The translations under genes and the position numbers were made by a program. A DNA stretch of 64,000 nucleotides, from the NCBI GenBank assembly GCA_001899205.1, contig MKVL01000015.1, forward strand, positions 90,300 to 154,299. Direction: 5' to 3'. The stretch comes from Mesorhizobium sp. 65-26. GTDB lineage: Bacteria > Pseudomonadota > Alphaproteobacteria > Rhizobiales > Rhizobiaceae. Shown in pieces: positions 54,127-63,925 of the stretch; positions within the stretch are counted from its first letter, which is position 1; each line of letters starts with the position of its first letter. The notes below the pieces were generated by a model. It saw only the letters and a list, made by a program, of their open reading frames with translations. It had not been told where the DNA came from and made no database searches.

Positions 54127-56148
54127 ATGACCGCCAAGCCAAAACCGCTCTTCCTCGGCATCGACACCGGCGGCACCTACACCGACGCCGTGCTGTGGTC
54201 GGAGGAAGGCGGGCCGAAGGGCAAGGTGCTCGCCAAGGCCAAGTCGCTCACCACGCGCCACGATCTTGCTGTCGGCATTTCCGGCGCGGTCGACGCCGTG
54301 CTGGAGAAGTCGGGCACCAATCCGGCTTCCATCAAGCTTGTATCGATGTCGACGACGCTCGCCACCAACGCGCTGGTCGAGGGCCAGGGCGGCCGCGTCG
54401 CGCTCGTCATGATCGGCTTTTCCGAGGCCGACCTCGCCCGCGACGGGTTGAAGACGGCGCTGGGCAGCGACCCGGTCGTGTTCTGCCCCGGCGGCCATGA
54501 CGTGCACGGCAATGCCGCCAGGCTCGATCTCGCCGGCCTGGAAGCCGCGCTGCCGGAGCTCGGCGGTTCGGTGTCGGGCTTCGCTGTCTGCGCCTATTTC
54601 GCCACCCGCAATCCGGCGCACGAGCTTGCCGCCCGCGACCTCATCCGCGAGAAAACCGGCCTGCCCGTCACCGCCAGCCACGAACTGTCGGCCAAGCTCG
54701 GCGGTCCGCGCCGGGCGCTCACCACGCTGTTGAATGCCCGCCTGATCTCGATGATCGACCGGCTGGTGGCGGCGACGGAAGGCTTCCTCGCCAAGCGCGG
54801 CATCAACGCGCCGCTGATGGTGGTGCGCGGCGATGGCGCGCTGGTGTCCGCCGCCTTCGCCCGGCAGCGGCCGATCGAGACCATCCTGTCCGGTCCGGCC
54901 GCCAGCCTGGTCGGCGCCCGCCACATGACCGGCCTCGACGACGCCATGGTATCCGACATCGGCGGCACCACCACCGACGTCGCCGTGCTCGACAAGGGGC
55001 GGCCGAGGCTCGATCCGGAAGGCGCCACCGTCGGCGGCTTCCGCACCATGGTCGAGGCGGTCGCCATGCGCACCTTCGGCCTCGGCGGCGACTCGGAAGT
55101 GACGCTGGAGGATGGCGCGCTCAACCCCAGGATCCTGCTCGGTCCACGCCGCCTGGTGCCGCTGGCGCTGGCCGGCATGGCGCATGGCAAGGCCGTCACC
55201 GCCGAGCTGGAGCGGCAGCTCCGCGCGCCCAATGTCGGTCGCATGGACGGCCGCTTTGCGCTCCGTACCGGCGTGCCGGACAGGCTCGCGGCCGGCCTGA
55301 CCACGCCGGAGGCGAAACTCTATGAGGCGATCGGCGCGACGCCGATCGCCCTCGACAAGCTGCTCACGTCGAATGCCCAGAATGCCACCCTGAACCGCCT
55401 GGTGTCGCGTGGCCTGGTGCACATTTCGGGCTTCACGCCCTCCGATGCCGCGCATGTCCTGGGCAAGCAGGCCAATTGGGATGCCGCCACCGCCAGGCTC
55501 GGCGCCGAACTCTTCGCCCGCCGCCGCGACGGCCGTGGCCAGGCGATCGCGGCGTCCGTGGAGGCGATCTCCGAACGTGTGCTGGTGACGCTGACGCGCT
55601 GGTCGGCCGAATACATACTGGAGACCGCCTTTGCCGAGGACGGGCTGGACGGCGCCGCGACCGTCGCGCACGCCCTGGTGCAGCGCGCCGTCGATGCCCA
55701 TCCGGGCATTGCCCGCTTCACCGTCGCGCTCGACCGTCCGGTGATCGGGCTCGGCGCCTCGGCGCCGCTGCATTATGCCGGCCTGCCGCCACTGATCGGC
55801 AATGGCTGCGTGGTGCCGGAAGACACCGACGTCGCCAACGCGCTCGGCGCCGTGGTGGGCCAGGTGCGCGTTTCGGCCGAGGCCCGCGTCAGCCAGCCCA
55901 AGGAAGGACTGTTCCGCCTTGCGTCGGGCGAGACGGTTCGCGACTTCCTCGACGAGGCCAAGGCGATCGCCGCAGCCGAGGCCGATGTGCGCGCCATCGC
56001 CGCCGAAAGGGCGAACCAGGCCGGCACCGACAGCGCCGAGATCGACGTGGCCACCGAGTTTCGCGTCTCCACCGTCGAGGGTCAGCGCATGTTCATCGAG
56101 GCGCATGTGGTGGCGGTCGCCTCGGGCAGGCCGAGAATCGCGGTGTAG
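54127..56148 (+). CDS. Hydantoinase/oxoprolinase family protein (HyuA-like)
   Basis: A 673-residue HyuA/ACX-alpha-like protein with an actin-like ATPase fold: LFLGIDTGGTYTDAVLWSEE at the N-terminus, VSMSTTLATNALVEGQGG, and MVSDIGGTTTDVAVLDKGRP as the second ATP motif. Such proteins hydrolyse cyclic amides (hydantoins, 5-oxoproline) or carboxylate ketones with a HyuB partner, which is not encoded next to it here. ATG 54127 is chosen over TTG 54106, though no strong ribosome site is visible. Substrate unknown. Confidence 0.9.
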   Translation: MTAKPKPLFLGIDTGGTYTDAVLWSEEGGPKGKVLAKAKSLTTRHDLAVGISGAVDAVLEKSGTNPASIKLVSMSTTLATNALVEGQGGRVALVMIGFSEADLARDGLKTALGSDPVVFCPGGHDVHGNAARLDLAGLEAALPELGGSVSGFAVCAYFATRNPAHELAARDLIREKTGLPVTASHELSAKLGGPRRALTTLLNARLISMIDRLVAATEGFLAKRGINAPLMVVRGDGALVSAAFARQRPIETILSGPAASLVGARHMTGLDDAMVSDIGGTTTDVAVLDKGRPRLDPEGATVGGFRTMVEAVAMRTFGLGGDSEVTLEDGALNPRILLGPRRLVPLALAGMAHGKAVTAELERQLRAPNVGRMDGRFALRTGVPDRLAAGLTTPEAKLYEAIGATPIALDKLLTSNAQNATLNRLVSRGLVHISGFTPSDAAHVLGKQANWDAATARLGAELFARRRDGRGQAIAASVEAISERVLVTLTRWSAEYILETAFAEDGLDGAATVAHALVQRAVDAHPGIARFTVALDRPVIGLGASAPLHYAGLPPLIGNGCVVPEDTDVANALGAVVGQVRVSAEARVSQPKEGLFRLASGETVRDFLDEAKAIAAAEADVRAIAAERANQAGTDSAEIDVATEFRVSTVEGQRMFIEAHVVAVASGRPRIAV

Positions 56149-56230
56149 GCCGCCCTGTGGGCGCAAAATCCGCCCTTGGGCCTTTAGCCGAATTGACCCT
56201 GCCATCGTGACGTGCCAAACGCCCTCGTCA

Positions 56231-56332
56231 GGGCGCCGAGCATCCTTTCGGGCGCGCAAAGGACCTGTAGCACTTTGATTTGGCGCACGATCCCTTCCGA
56301 AAAATCGATTGCGATTTTCGGGCTCATGCGCC
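56231..56332. repeat. RIME-like intergenic repeat, copy 3
   Basis: It contains GGGCGCGCAAAGGACC, CACTTTGATTTGGCGCACGA and GATTTTCGGGCTCATGCGCC, which is copy 2 (50949) in inverted orientation with scattered changes. It sits just upstream of glcB. Confidence 0.75.
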
Positions 56333-56384
56333 GGCGGCGGAGAAGGCCGGGAAGCCGGCAAGCCTAGCATCTGGAGAAGCGCTG

Positions 56385-58550
56385 ATGACTGATCGCATCG
56401 AAATCGCCGGATTGCGGATCGACCGCGCGCTTCACGATTTCGTCGTATCCGAGGCGCTGCCGGGGACCGGCGTCGATGCCGGCCGCTTCTGGAACGGCTT
56501 CTCGGCCATAGTCCATGATCTCGCGCCGAAGAACCGCGCCCTGCTGGCGAAGCGCGATGCTTTGCAGGAGAAGATCGACGGCTGGTATCGCGACAATGGC
56601 GCGCCGGTCGATATGGAAGCCTACAAGGGTTTCCTGAGGGAGATCGGTTACCTCCTGCCGGAGGGCGGGGCCTTCGCGGTGACGACTGCCAATGTCGACC
56701 CCGAAATATCGACGGTCGCCGGCCCGCAGCTCGTCGTGCCGGTGATGAACGCGCGCTACGCGCTCAACGCCGCCAATGCGCGCTGGGGCTCGCTTTACGA
56801 CGCGCTCTACGGCACCGACGCCATCCCCGAGACCGGAGGCGCCGAGAAGGGCAAGGGCTTCAACCCGGCCCGCGGCGCCAGGGTCATTGCCTGGGCCAAG
56901 GATTTCCTCGACCAGTCCGCGCCGCTGACGTCAGGCAAGTGGGCCGGCGTCAACGGGCTGTCCGTGTCGAACGGCGCGCTGAGGCTCAGCGCCGGCGCCG
57001 GCAGCACCACGCTTGCCGACCCGAAGCAGTTCGCCGGCTATCGCGGTGACGCGGCGAGCCCCGAGGCCATCGTGCTGGTCAGGAACGGGCTGCACATCGA
57101 GATCGTCATCGATCGCGCCAACCAGATCGGCAAGACCGATCCGGCCGGCGTCGCCGACGTGATCCTGGAATCGGCGCTGACCACCATCCAGGACTGCGAG
57201 GATTCCGTCGCGGCCGTGGACGCCGAGGACAAGGTCGTCGTCTACCGCAACTGGCTCGGCCTGATGAAGGGCGACCTCGCCGAGGACATCACCAAGGGCG
57301 GCAAGACGTTCACCCGCAAGCTCAACCCCGACCGTTCCTACACCGCGCCAAATGGCGGCCAGCTTACCCTGCCCGGCCGCTCGCTGATGCTGGTGCGCAA
57401 TGTCGGCCACCTCATGACCAATCCGGCGATCACCGATCGCGACGGCAACGAGGTGCCGGAAGGCATCATGGATGCGGCGATAACGGCGCTGATCGCGCTG
57501 CACGATGTCGGCTCGAACGGCCGGCGCGCGAATTCCCGCGCCGGTTCGATGTATGTCGTGAAGCCCAAGATGCACGGACCGGAGGAAGTCGCCTTCGCCG
57601 TCGAGATCTTCGATCGCGTCGAGGACCTGCTCGGCATGCCCCGGAACACCATGAAGATGGGCATCATGGACGAGGAGCGCCGCACCACAATCAACCTCAA
57701 GGAGGCGATCCGCGCCGCCCGCGAGCGCGTGGTGTTCATCAACACCGGCTTCCTCGACCGCACCGGCGACGAGATTCACACTTCGATGGAAGCCGGCCCG
57801 ATGATCCGCAAGGGCGACATGAAGCAGGCCGCCTGGATTTCCGCCTACGAGGCCTGGAACGTCGATACCGGCCTGGAATGTGGGCTGGCCGGCCACGCCC
57901 AGATCGGCAAGGGCATGTGGGCGATGCCGGACCTGATGGCGGCGATGCTGGAGCAGAAGATCGCGCACCCGAAGGCCGGCGCCAACACCGCGTGGGTGCC
58001 GTCGCCGACGGCCGCTACGCTGCACGCCACCCACTACCACAAGGTCGATGTGCACGCCGTGCAGGCGGCGCTGAAGAGCCGGCCGAAGGCCCGGCTCGAC
58101 GACATACTGTCGGTGCCGGTCGCGGTTCGCCCGAACTGGAGCCCCGCCGACATCCAGGCCGAGCTCGACAACAACGCGCAGGGCATCCTCGGCTATGTCG
58201 TGCGCTGGATCGACCAGGGCGTTGGCTGTTCCAAGGTCCCCGACATCAACGATGTCGGGCTGATGGAGGATCGCGCCACGCTGCGCATTTCCTCGCAGCA
58301 CATCGCCAACTGGCTGCACCACAAGGTCTGCACGCCCGACCAGGTGATGGCGACGATGAAGCGCATGGCGGCGATTGTCGACCGCCAGAACGAGGGCGAT
58401 CCGCTCTACCGGCCAATGGCGCCCGATTTCGACGGCTCGATCGCCTTCCAGGCCGCCTGCGACCTGGTCTTCAAGGGACGCATCCAGCCGAACGGCTACA
58501 CCGAGCCGGTGCTGCACGCGCGCAGGCTGGAACTGAAGGCCAGGGGCTGA
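56385..58550 (+). CDS. glcB: Malate synthase G
   Basis: Glyoxylate-cycle enzyme condensing glyoxylate and acetyl-CoA to malate, 721 residues, the long monomeric G form. Signature segments are [14 protein letters not shown] (catalytic Arg), [13 protein letters not shown], and [19 protein letters not shown] with the catalytic Asp; the N-terminal domain begins [19 protein letters not shown] 56385 with GGAGAAG upstream is chosen; the frame is open back to 56280 through a repeat. No isocitrate lyase gene is nearby. Confidence 0.96.
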   Translation: MTDRIEIAGLRIDRALHDFVVSEALPGTGVDAGRFWNGFSAIVHDLAPKNRALLAKRDALQEKIDGWYRDNGAPVDMEAYKGFLREIGYLLPEGGAFAVTTANVDPEISTVAGPQLVVPVMNARYALNAANARWGSLYDALYGTDAIPETGGAEKGKGFNPARGARVIAWAKDFLDQSAPLTSGKWAGVNGLSVSNGALRLSAGAGSTTLADPKQFAGYRGDAASPEAIVLVRNGLHIEIVIDRANQIGKTDPAGVADVILESALTTIQDCEDSVAAVDAEDKVVVYRNWLGLMKGDLAEDITKGGKTFTRKLNPDRSYTAPNGGQLTLPGRSLMLVRNVGHLMTNPAITDRDGNEVPEGIMDAAITALIALHDVGSNGRRANSRAGSMYVVKPKMHGPEEVAFAVEIFDRVEDLLGMPRNTMKMGIMDEERRTTINLKEAIRAARERVVFINTGFLDRTGDEIHTSMEAGPMIRKGDMKQAAWISAYEAWNVDTGLECGLAGHAQIGKGMWAMPDLMAAMLEQKIAHPKAGANTAWVPSPTAATLHATHYHKVDVHAVQAALKSRPKARLDDILSVPVAVRPNWSPADIQAELDNNAQGILGYVVRWIDQGVGCSKVPDINDVGLMEDRATLRISSQHIANWLHHKVCTPDQVMATMKRMAAIVDRQNEGDPLYRPMAPDFDGSIAFQAACDLVFKGRIQPNGYTEPVLHARRLELKARG

Positions 58551-58598
58551 GGCGACGGATCAGCCGTCGATACGCGATCTGCCATGCGCCGCCGGAGC

Positions 58599-58616
58599 GC
58601 CGGAAGCGCTTCCGGC
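58599..58616. terminator. Palindromic hairpin between glcB and sulfotransferase gene
   Basis: GCCGGAAGC-GCTTCCGGC is an 18-nt perfect self-complementary sequence that could fold with a 4-nt loop. It lies between convergent genes and touches the stop codon of the minus-strand gene. Confidence 0.45.
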
Positions 58617-59332
58617 TACCAGCTGTAGCGCATCAGTTCGATCTCGTTCGAGGCGGCGGCTTCGATCTTTTGGCGAAGCTCCGACCCGATGATCGACTGA
58701 TAGGGCTCGCGATTGGTGCGCCACTGTCCCTTGGCCCGTGGCAGCACGATTTCCTCGGCGACGCCGATCGATCCCAATATGCTCGCGAGCTCGCCCGAGA
58801 GATCCTCATAGGCGATGACGCGATCGACGAGCGGCGCCTCTTCGTCGGCATAGATATGCCAGTTGGTCAGGTCGCTGTCGGGCAATGTCAGCAGATACTG
58901 GTTTATGTCGTCCTTCGAGGGGGCTTTCTTCGGCGAGCCCGCGCGCGACGGCATGTGCTGCCTGTCGTGGAAATATTTGCTGATGGCGCGATCAAACGGA
59001 TTTCGCGCGATCGTGAATTTGAAAAATGAGTTCCATTCCAGGGAAGGGATTCGGGTCCTGAGGTCGGCCGCCGAGATGTTGTGTGGGAAACGATGCTTCC
59101 TCTTTTCGCGGTCCCACCCAAGCAGCCTGCCTGCCCATTGCTTGCAAACCGCATTGCGGTTGTTCTGTTCGGCGCGTCCGCCGAAGCTGCGGCGCAGCTG
59201 TTCGTCCGGAGGCGGCAGATAGGTGATGACGTCCTCGGGGCCGCAATGCCGTGACAATGCGATTTCGCAGCTCGTGCTGCCGGTCTTGATCGTCTTGAAG
59301 AAAATGAATTTTCGATGCCGGCTGAGTATCAA
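58616..59332 (-). CDS. Sulfotransferase family protein
   Basis: A 238-residue sulfotransferase (Sulfotransfer_2-like). The PAPS-binding loop is FFKTIKTGSTSCEIAL near residue 12, and the 3-prime-phosphate site is FTIARNPFDRAISKYF near 105. GC content is visibly lower than in neighbours, and the flanking 430 bp is also AT-rich, so acquisition by transfer is likely. The acceptor (polysaccharide, Nod-type glycan or lipid) is unknown. It is a lone gene, convergent with glcB. Confidence 0.88.
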   Translation of the reverse strand: MILSRHRKFIFFKTIKTGSTSCEIALSRHCGPEDVITYLPPPDEQLRRSFGGRAEQNNRNAVCKQWAGRLLGWDREKRKHRFPHNISAADLRTRIPSLEWNSFFKFTIARNPFDRAISKYFHDRQHMPSRAGSPKKAPSKDDINQYLLTLPDSDLTNWHIYADEEAPLVDRVIAYEDLSGELASILGSIGVAEEIVLPRAKGQWRTNREPYQSIIGSELRQKIEAAASNEIELMRYSW

Positions 59333-59763
59333 CGGTATGCCTCGAATATACGAAGGTTACCTCATATATTGCGATCGCGCGTGTATCCAGTCCATTCTGC
59401 GACCCTCCACGACGTTCAGAATTGGCAATTAGTTCAATATTGACGCGCTGATATGGCGGAGGAAGCGGCGCTCGGAAATTTGAACCGCCCGTGAGGACGC
59501 GCCTCGACAGGCCGTCCCGGTCGCCATGTTCGTCATGGTCGATAATCCGTAAGCCGACTTTGGTTCTGGCCAGGATGTCGCGAAGCGCGTGTGGCTGTTT
59601 GAGGGCGGCAGCAACGCCACAGGCCTATGCTTGAGCCAATGCCTATCTGGCGATGCCCATCAGGCTCGGCCCGGCGTCCCGAAGAGAGGGGAGATGCGTG
59701 TGACTTCGGCTTCGCCGGCAAGGGCGGCAGACCGGCTTCGATCCGCCGCCGTACCGGATTGCC
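59333..59763. other. 431-bp AT-richer intergenic region
   Basis: This stretch lies upstream of the sulfotransferase gene and downstream of the efe operon. One minus-strand frame stays open for over 300 bp (roughly 59625 leftwards) but has no proper start codon before the sulfotransferase and no recognisable motif; it may be a decayed gene. Promoter-like TTGACG occurs near 59436. Confidence 0.5.
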
Positions 59764-60585
59764 TCAATTCAGGCCGAGCGTGCCGCGCAGCTTGGACAGG
59801 TCCTCGGCCAGCGCCGTCACCGGGCCGGCCAGCGCCTTGCGGTCGTTTTCCGACAGCTTGTCATAGGTCTCGAAGCCATCGGCCGTCTTGTACTTGGCCA
59901 GGATCGTGTCGACGGTGGTGAAATTGTCGTTCACGGTCTTGATCAGCGCCGGATCTTCCTTCTCCACCAGCGGCTGCACCAGCGCCACGATCTTCTGGGC
60001 GCCGTCGATGTTGGCCTGGAAGTCCCAGAGATCGGTGTGGCTGTAGCGGTCCTCCTCGCCGGAAATCTTGCTGGAGGCGACTTCCTCAAGCAGGCCGGCC
60101 GCGCCGTCGATCGCCTTTTCCGGCGGCACGGTCAGCCCGGCGACGCGCTTCTTCAGGTCGACCACGTCGGCGTAGAGCTTGTCGGCGATCGGCGCGAGGC
60201 CTTCGGTGCTGTTCTGGCTGAACAGGCCGTATTCGATGCGGTGGAAGCCGGTGAAGTCAGCGGACTTTTCCTTCTGTTCATGGTCGTCGGCGCGGGAATC
60301 GATGGCGCCGTCGAGGTCGGAGAACAGTTCCGCGATCGGCTCGATCATCTCGTAGTTGACGCGCGCCGGCGCGTAGAGCGCCTTGGCCTTGGCGAGATCG
60401 CCGGCCTTGACGGCATCGGTGAAATCCTTGGTCCTGGCCTCCAGTGTGTCGATCTTGTCCTGGACGTAGATCTTGTAGTCGGCGATCGGCTGCACGAGAT
60501 CGAGCGGCGACACGGCGGCCAGGACCGGCGCCAGGCTGGCGGCGAGCACAATGGCCGAGGCGGCCGCGATGCGATGGAGCTTCAT
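59764..60585 (-). CDS. EfeM-like imelysin (M75) periplasmic protein
   Basis: A 273-residue periplasmic protein with a signal peptide ([17 protein letters not shown]). The M75/imelysin domain fills the rest, with an intact HXXE motif in [11 protein letters not shown]. It lacks the N-terminal cupredoxin domain of EfeO, so it corresponds to the EfeM form. It is the last gene of the efe cluster, 30 nt behind efeB, and probably helps deliver iron to EfeU. Confidence 0.92.
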   Translation of the reverse strand: MKLHRIAAASAIVLAASLAPVLAAVSPLDLVQPIADYKIYVQDKIDTLEARTKDFTDAVKAGDLAKAKALYAPARVNYEMIEPIAELFSDLDGAIDSRADDHEQKEKSADFTGFHRIEYGLFSQNSTEGLAPIADKLYADVVDLKKRVAGLTVPPEKAIDGAAGLLEEVASSKISGEEDRYSHTDLWDFQANIDGAQKIVALVQPLVEKEDPALIKTVNDNFTTVDTILAKYKTADGFETYDKLSENDRKALAGPVTALAEDLSKLRGTLGLN

Positions 60586-60615
60586 GGAAAAATCCTCTCG
60601 GGTTTGAAAATGCTG

Positions 60616-61914
60616 TCAGGTGTGGGGGCTCGTCGATCCCGAGGCCGCTTCCAGCAGCGGCCGGCCGAGATAGTCGTTCGCGTCGCGCACGCCGGGCGGG
60701 ACGAAGAAATAGCCGCCGCCGAACGGCTTGATGTATTCCTCCAGCGCCTCGCCGCTCAGGCGGTTCTGGACGGCGATGAAGCCCTGCTCGAGGTCGGCTT
60801 GGTAGGCGATGAACAGCAACCCCATGTCGAGCTGGCCGGACTTGCTGACGCCGTTGGAATAATTGAACGGCCGGCGCAGGATGAGGTGCTTGCGCGCCTC
60901 CGCGTCGCGCGCGTTGGCGAGCCTTATATGGGCATCGAGCGGCGTGAGCTGGCCCTTGGGATCGGATGCGTAGCGGGGCAGGTCGGTCTCGGCCTGGCCG
61001 TCGAAGGGCGCGCCACTCGCCTTCTTGCGGCCGATGATCTTTTCCTGCTGCTGCAGCGGCGTGCGGTCCCAGCGCTCGACGAAATTGCGGATCAGGCGCA
61101 CCGCCTGGTAGGAGCCGCCGGCAGCCCATGCCGGCTCGTCGCCGCCGGGCTGCACCCAGACGATGCGGTTCATCTCGCCGGTGTCGGCGGAATCCGGATT
61201 GGCCGAGCCGTCACGGAAGCCGAGGAAGTTGCGCGCGCTCTCCTTCGGCCTGCCCGGATGCGGCTGCTGGACGGGCACCGAGCCCTCCTGCTTCCAGCGC
61301 AGCATGAGCAGGTCCGGCGTGTTCTTGATGATGTCGCGCAATGCGTGGATGTTGGTGTCGGGGGTGTTGGAGCAGATCTGCACCAGAAGGTCGCCGTGGC
61401 AGAGTTCCGCCTGCAGGGCGTCGTTCCTGAACGCGCTCATGCGCGAAAGATGCCTGGGCCGCAGCGTCTGCAGGCCGAAACGCTCGTCGAACAGCGAGGC
61501 GCCGAACGATGTCGTGATGGTCACGTTGTCGGGCGTCACCTCCGGTCCGAGTATGCCGGAATCGGCTGGCGGGAATTTTGGGTCGAGTTCCGGCGGCGTG
61601 CCGCCTTCCATGAGGAAGGCCGTGCGCTGGGTGAGCGTGCGCAGCAGCTTCTCCAGTCCCGCGCGGTCCCGCGCCAGCACGTCGAAGGACGCCACCAGGC
61701 CCGCCGCCGGCCTCGGCGTGACGATGCCGGGCTGGTGCGTGCCGTGGAAACGCTGGCGCTGGTGGATGGCGTCGCTTTCGGGCGCCTGCGTCACGCTGCT
61801 GGTGCCGGCGGCCGCGGCCATGCCCGGCGTCATGGCGCCGGCCACGGCGCCGATCAGGATCGAGCGGCGCGACAGCGCCGGCGCGACATTCGGGTCAAGA
61901 GATCTTGTGCTCAT
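60616..61914 (-). CDS. efeB: EfeB, Dyp-type heme peroxidase of the iron uptake system
   Basis: A 432-residue periplasmic Dyp-type peroxidase (deferrochelatase). A Tat signal is present (ALSRRSILIGA, residues 13-23), consistent with export of a folded heme protein. The distal Asp motif is GFRDGSANP; the proximal heme His lies in the HIRLANARDAEARKHLI region. It likely oxidises ferrous iron or extracts iron from heme for EfeU. It overlaps the efeO stop by 1 nt (TGATG), so it is tightly coupled. Confidence 0.94.
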   Translation of the reverse strand: MSTRSLDPNVAPALSRRSILIGAVAGAMTPGMAAAAGTSSVTQAPESDAIHQRQRFHGTHQPGIVTPRPAAGLVASFDVLARDRAGLEKLLRTLTQRTAFLMEGGTPPELDPKFPPADSGILGPEVTPDNVTITTSFGASLFDERFGLQTLRPRHLSRMSAFRNDALQAELCHGDLLVQICSNTPDTNIHALRDIIKNTPDLLMLRWKQEGSVPVQQPHPGRPKESARNFLGFRDGSANPDSADTGEMNRIVWVQPGGDEPAWAAGGSYQAVRLIRNFVERWDRTPLQQQEKIIGRKKASGAPFDGQAETDLPRYASDPKGQLTPLDAHIRLANARDAEARKHLILRRPFNYSNGVSKSGQLDMGLLFIAYQADLEQGFIAVQNRLSGEALEEYIKPFGGGYFFVPPGVRDANDYLGRPLLEAASGSTSPHT

Positions 61915-63044
61915 CAGTTAAGTTCCATGCCGTCGCGCAGTCGGGAGAGGTCGGCTGCCAGCGCGGCCGCGTCCTTGCTCATCCCGGCATCCGCCGCGCC
62001 TGCCGAAGCCTGGTTGGAGATCGTCTTGTCCAGGCGGTTGAAATCGCCGTCTATGGTGCTTGCCAGTTCGGCCTGGGTCTTGGCCGCGATCGGACGCAAC
62101 AGGTCGTAGACCTTGCGCACGCCGGACAGGCGCGCTTCCAACTCGCTCGGGTCACCTGCCTGACCCGGGTCGCCTGCCGTCAGGCGGTCGAGCGCGGCGG
62201 CGCCGCCGCCGATCATGCCTTGCGGGGTGACCCGCAGGTCGTGGATGCGGGTTTGCAGCGTCGCGGCGTCGCTTGTCAGCCTGTCGGCGACGGGTGCCAG
62301 GCCATCCGCGCCTGCCGGGTTGAAAAGCCCGTGGGCGATACGGTGCAGCCCGACGAAGGCGGGATCGGCCTCGCGCTTCTCGAAATAGGCGGCGGGCGCG
62401 TCGATCGACGTGTCGAGGTCGGAAAACAGCGGCGCCACCGGCGCCAGCCTGGCATAGGCGGCCTGTGCCGGCAGGTAGAGCGTCCTGGCCTTGTCGAGAT
62501 CTCCAGCCTTCACGGCGCCGGCAAGGGCGTCGGCGGCCTGGGTGAAATCCCGGGCCTGGCTTGCCAGGAAAACCTTGTACTCGGCGAGCGCGCCGATGAA
62601 GGCGGCAAGATCGGGCTTCTCCCGCGTCGCGGCACCGGTGGCCGCCAGCACGTGCAGCTTGCCGCGCGGGTTGCTCAGCAGGCCGCAGGTGATGGCATAG
62701 TCACCGGGCTCCAGCCGCGCCGTCAGTGTCTGGGAGAAGCCGGGCGCGATGTTCTCGCGCTCCTCGATGACCATGACGCCGTCCAGGATCTCCCACTCGA
62801 CCGCGCGTTCGGATGCGTTGACGATCTCGAAGGCGTGCCGTCCCGCCGCAACCGTGATCTCGCCTGGCTCGCACGCGCGCGCGGAGATCGTCACCCTGGT
62901 CGCCGCCGCGCGGCGGACATCGCGGGCGCGCTCGGTGGCGTAGAGGAAGGCGGCCGCGGCCGCGACGAGAAGCAGGATGGCGATCGCGAGGCCGGCCCTT
63001 ACGGCGCCGCGCGGCAGGCTTTCGTTGAGCGAGGTCGTTGCCAT
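61914..63044 (-). CDS. efeO: EfeO, periplasmic iron-binding protein (cupredoxin plus M75) with altered HXXE
   Basis: A 376-residue protein. A membrane-anchor or signal helix (AGLAIAILLLVAAAAAFLYA) is followed by a cupredoxin domain (about 45-130) containing RACEPGEITVAAGRH, EWEILDGVMVIEERENIAPG and TCGLLSNPRGKLHV, then an M75/imelysin domain. In that domain the HXXE motif reads HRIA (VGLHRIAHGLF), so the metal-ligand Glu is missing, unlike the EfeM-like paralogue downstream. ATG 63044 is chosen; upstream frame to 63269 is a shadow. It lies between efeU and efeB. Confidence 0.93.
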   Translation of the reverse strand: MATTSLNESLPRGAVRAGLAIAILLLVAAAAAFLYATERARDVRRAAATRVTISARACEPGEITVAAGRHAFEIVNASERAVEWEILDGVMVIEERENIAPGFSQTLTARLEPGDYAITCGLLSNPRGKLHVLAATGAATREKPDLAAFIGALAEYKVFLASQARDFTQAADALAGAVKAGDLDKARTLYLPAQAAYARLAPVAPLFSDLDTSIDAPAAYFEKREADPAFVGLHRIAHGLFNPAGADGLAPVADRLTSDAATLQTRIHDLRVTPQGMIGGGAAALDRLTAGDPGQAGDPSELEARLSGVRKVYDLLRPIAAKTQAELASTIDGDFNRLDKTISNQASAGAADAGMSKDAAALAADLSRLRDGMELN

Positions 63045-63052
63045 CGTGCGGC

Positions 63053-63889
63053 TCACGCTCCCTGCTTGGAAACAGTGGCGGACTGGCTGCCCGGCTGGCC
63101 GGCCAGGAACAGCCAGAGGGCCGGCACCAGGAAGCCGAAATAGGCGACGATCTCGCTGATCGTCGGTGCGTCGACATAGCCGAACATGCCGCTGAGCAGC
63201 GAGCCGAGCGGGCTGTCCATCGGCAGCACGCCGCTGATGTCGAACACCACCTGCTGCCAGTGGTTCCAAAGGCCCGCCTCATGCAGCGCCCGGACCGAGT
63301 TGGCGAGCAGGCCGGCGGCGACGAACAGGATGAAGGCGCCGGTCCAGCGGAAGAAGCGCCTGAGGTCGAGCCGCACGCTGCCGGCGTAGATGCCGTAGCC
63401 GACCGCCGCCGCGAGCAGCACGCCGGCAAGGGCGGCCAGCGGCGCCATGCCGCTCTCCTGCTGGAAGGCGGCGAGCAGGAAGAAAACGGATTCCACGCCC
63501 TCGCGCGCCACCGCCAGGAACACCATGGCGATCAGGCCAAAGCCCCTGCGCGACGGCGCGCCGAGCGCGGCGTCGATCGAATTGTGCAGCTCAGCCTTGA
63601 TAGAGCGCGCCGCCTTGCGCATCCAGAACACCATGGAGGTCAGCACGCAGACGGCGACGAGGCCGATTGCCGCCTCGAACAGTTCCTGCGCTTTCTGCGG
63701 GAATTCCACGCTGGCGAGCTGCAACGCCGCGCCGACGGCAAGCGAGAACGCCAGCGCTAGCAGGATGCCGATCCAGACCACGGGCATCCACGCGCCGCGC
63801 CCGGTGCGCTGGAGATAGCTGGCGATGATGCCGACGATGAGGGCCGCTTCGACGCCCTCGCGAAACATGATCAGGAACGGTACCAGCAT
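63053..63889 (-). CDS. efeU: EfeU, FTR1-type iron permease
   Basis: A 278-residue ferric or ferrous iron permease of the FTR1/OFeT family with seven membrane helices. Both REXXE iron-binding motifs are present: MFREGVEAALIVG (helix 1) and LAVAREGVESVFFL (helix 4). It is the first visible gene of efeU-efeO-efeB-efeM, 8 nt before efeO. Upstream regulatory DNA extends beyond the window, and no Irr or RirA-like box is seen in the remaining 110 bp. Confidence 0.95.
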   Translation of the reverse strand: MLVPFLIMFREGVEAALIVGIIASYLQRTGRGAWMPVVWIGILLALAFSLAVGAALQLASVEFPQKAQELFEAAIGLVAVCVLTSMVFWMRKAARSIKAELHNSIDAALGAPSRRGFGLIAMVFLAVAREGVESVFFLLAAFQQESGMAPLAALAGVLLAAAVGYGIYAGSVRLDLRRFFRWTGAFILFVAAGLLANSVRALHEAGLWNHWQQVVFDISGVLPMDSPLGSLLSGMFGYVDAPTISEIVAYFGFLVPALWLFLAGQPGSQSATVSKQGA

Positions 63890-63925
63890 CGCCTGTCCAG
63901 CCGAAACCGCTTTCGTCCGTCGCCG

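Noticed and set aside
53941-56370. 809-codon minus-strand frame opposite the HyuA-like gene
   Set aside because: Shadow, and it runs through two intergenic repeats.
59270-59625. Stop-free minus-strand frame upstream of the sulfotransferase gene
   Set aside because: It has no usable start codon and no recognisable motif; possibly a decayed gene, but not supportable.
60037-62109. 690-codon plus-strand frame opposite efeB and the EfeM-like gene
   Set aside because: It crosses two real genes and a repeat-free gap with no protein signal.
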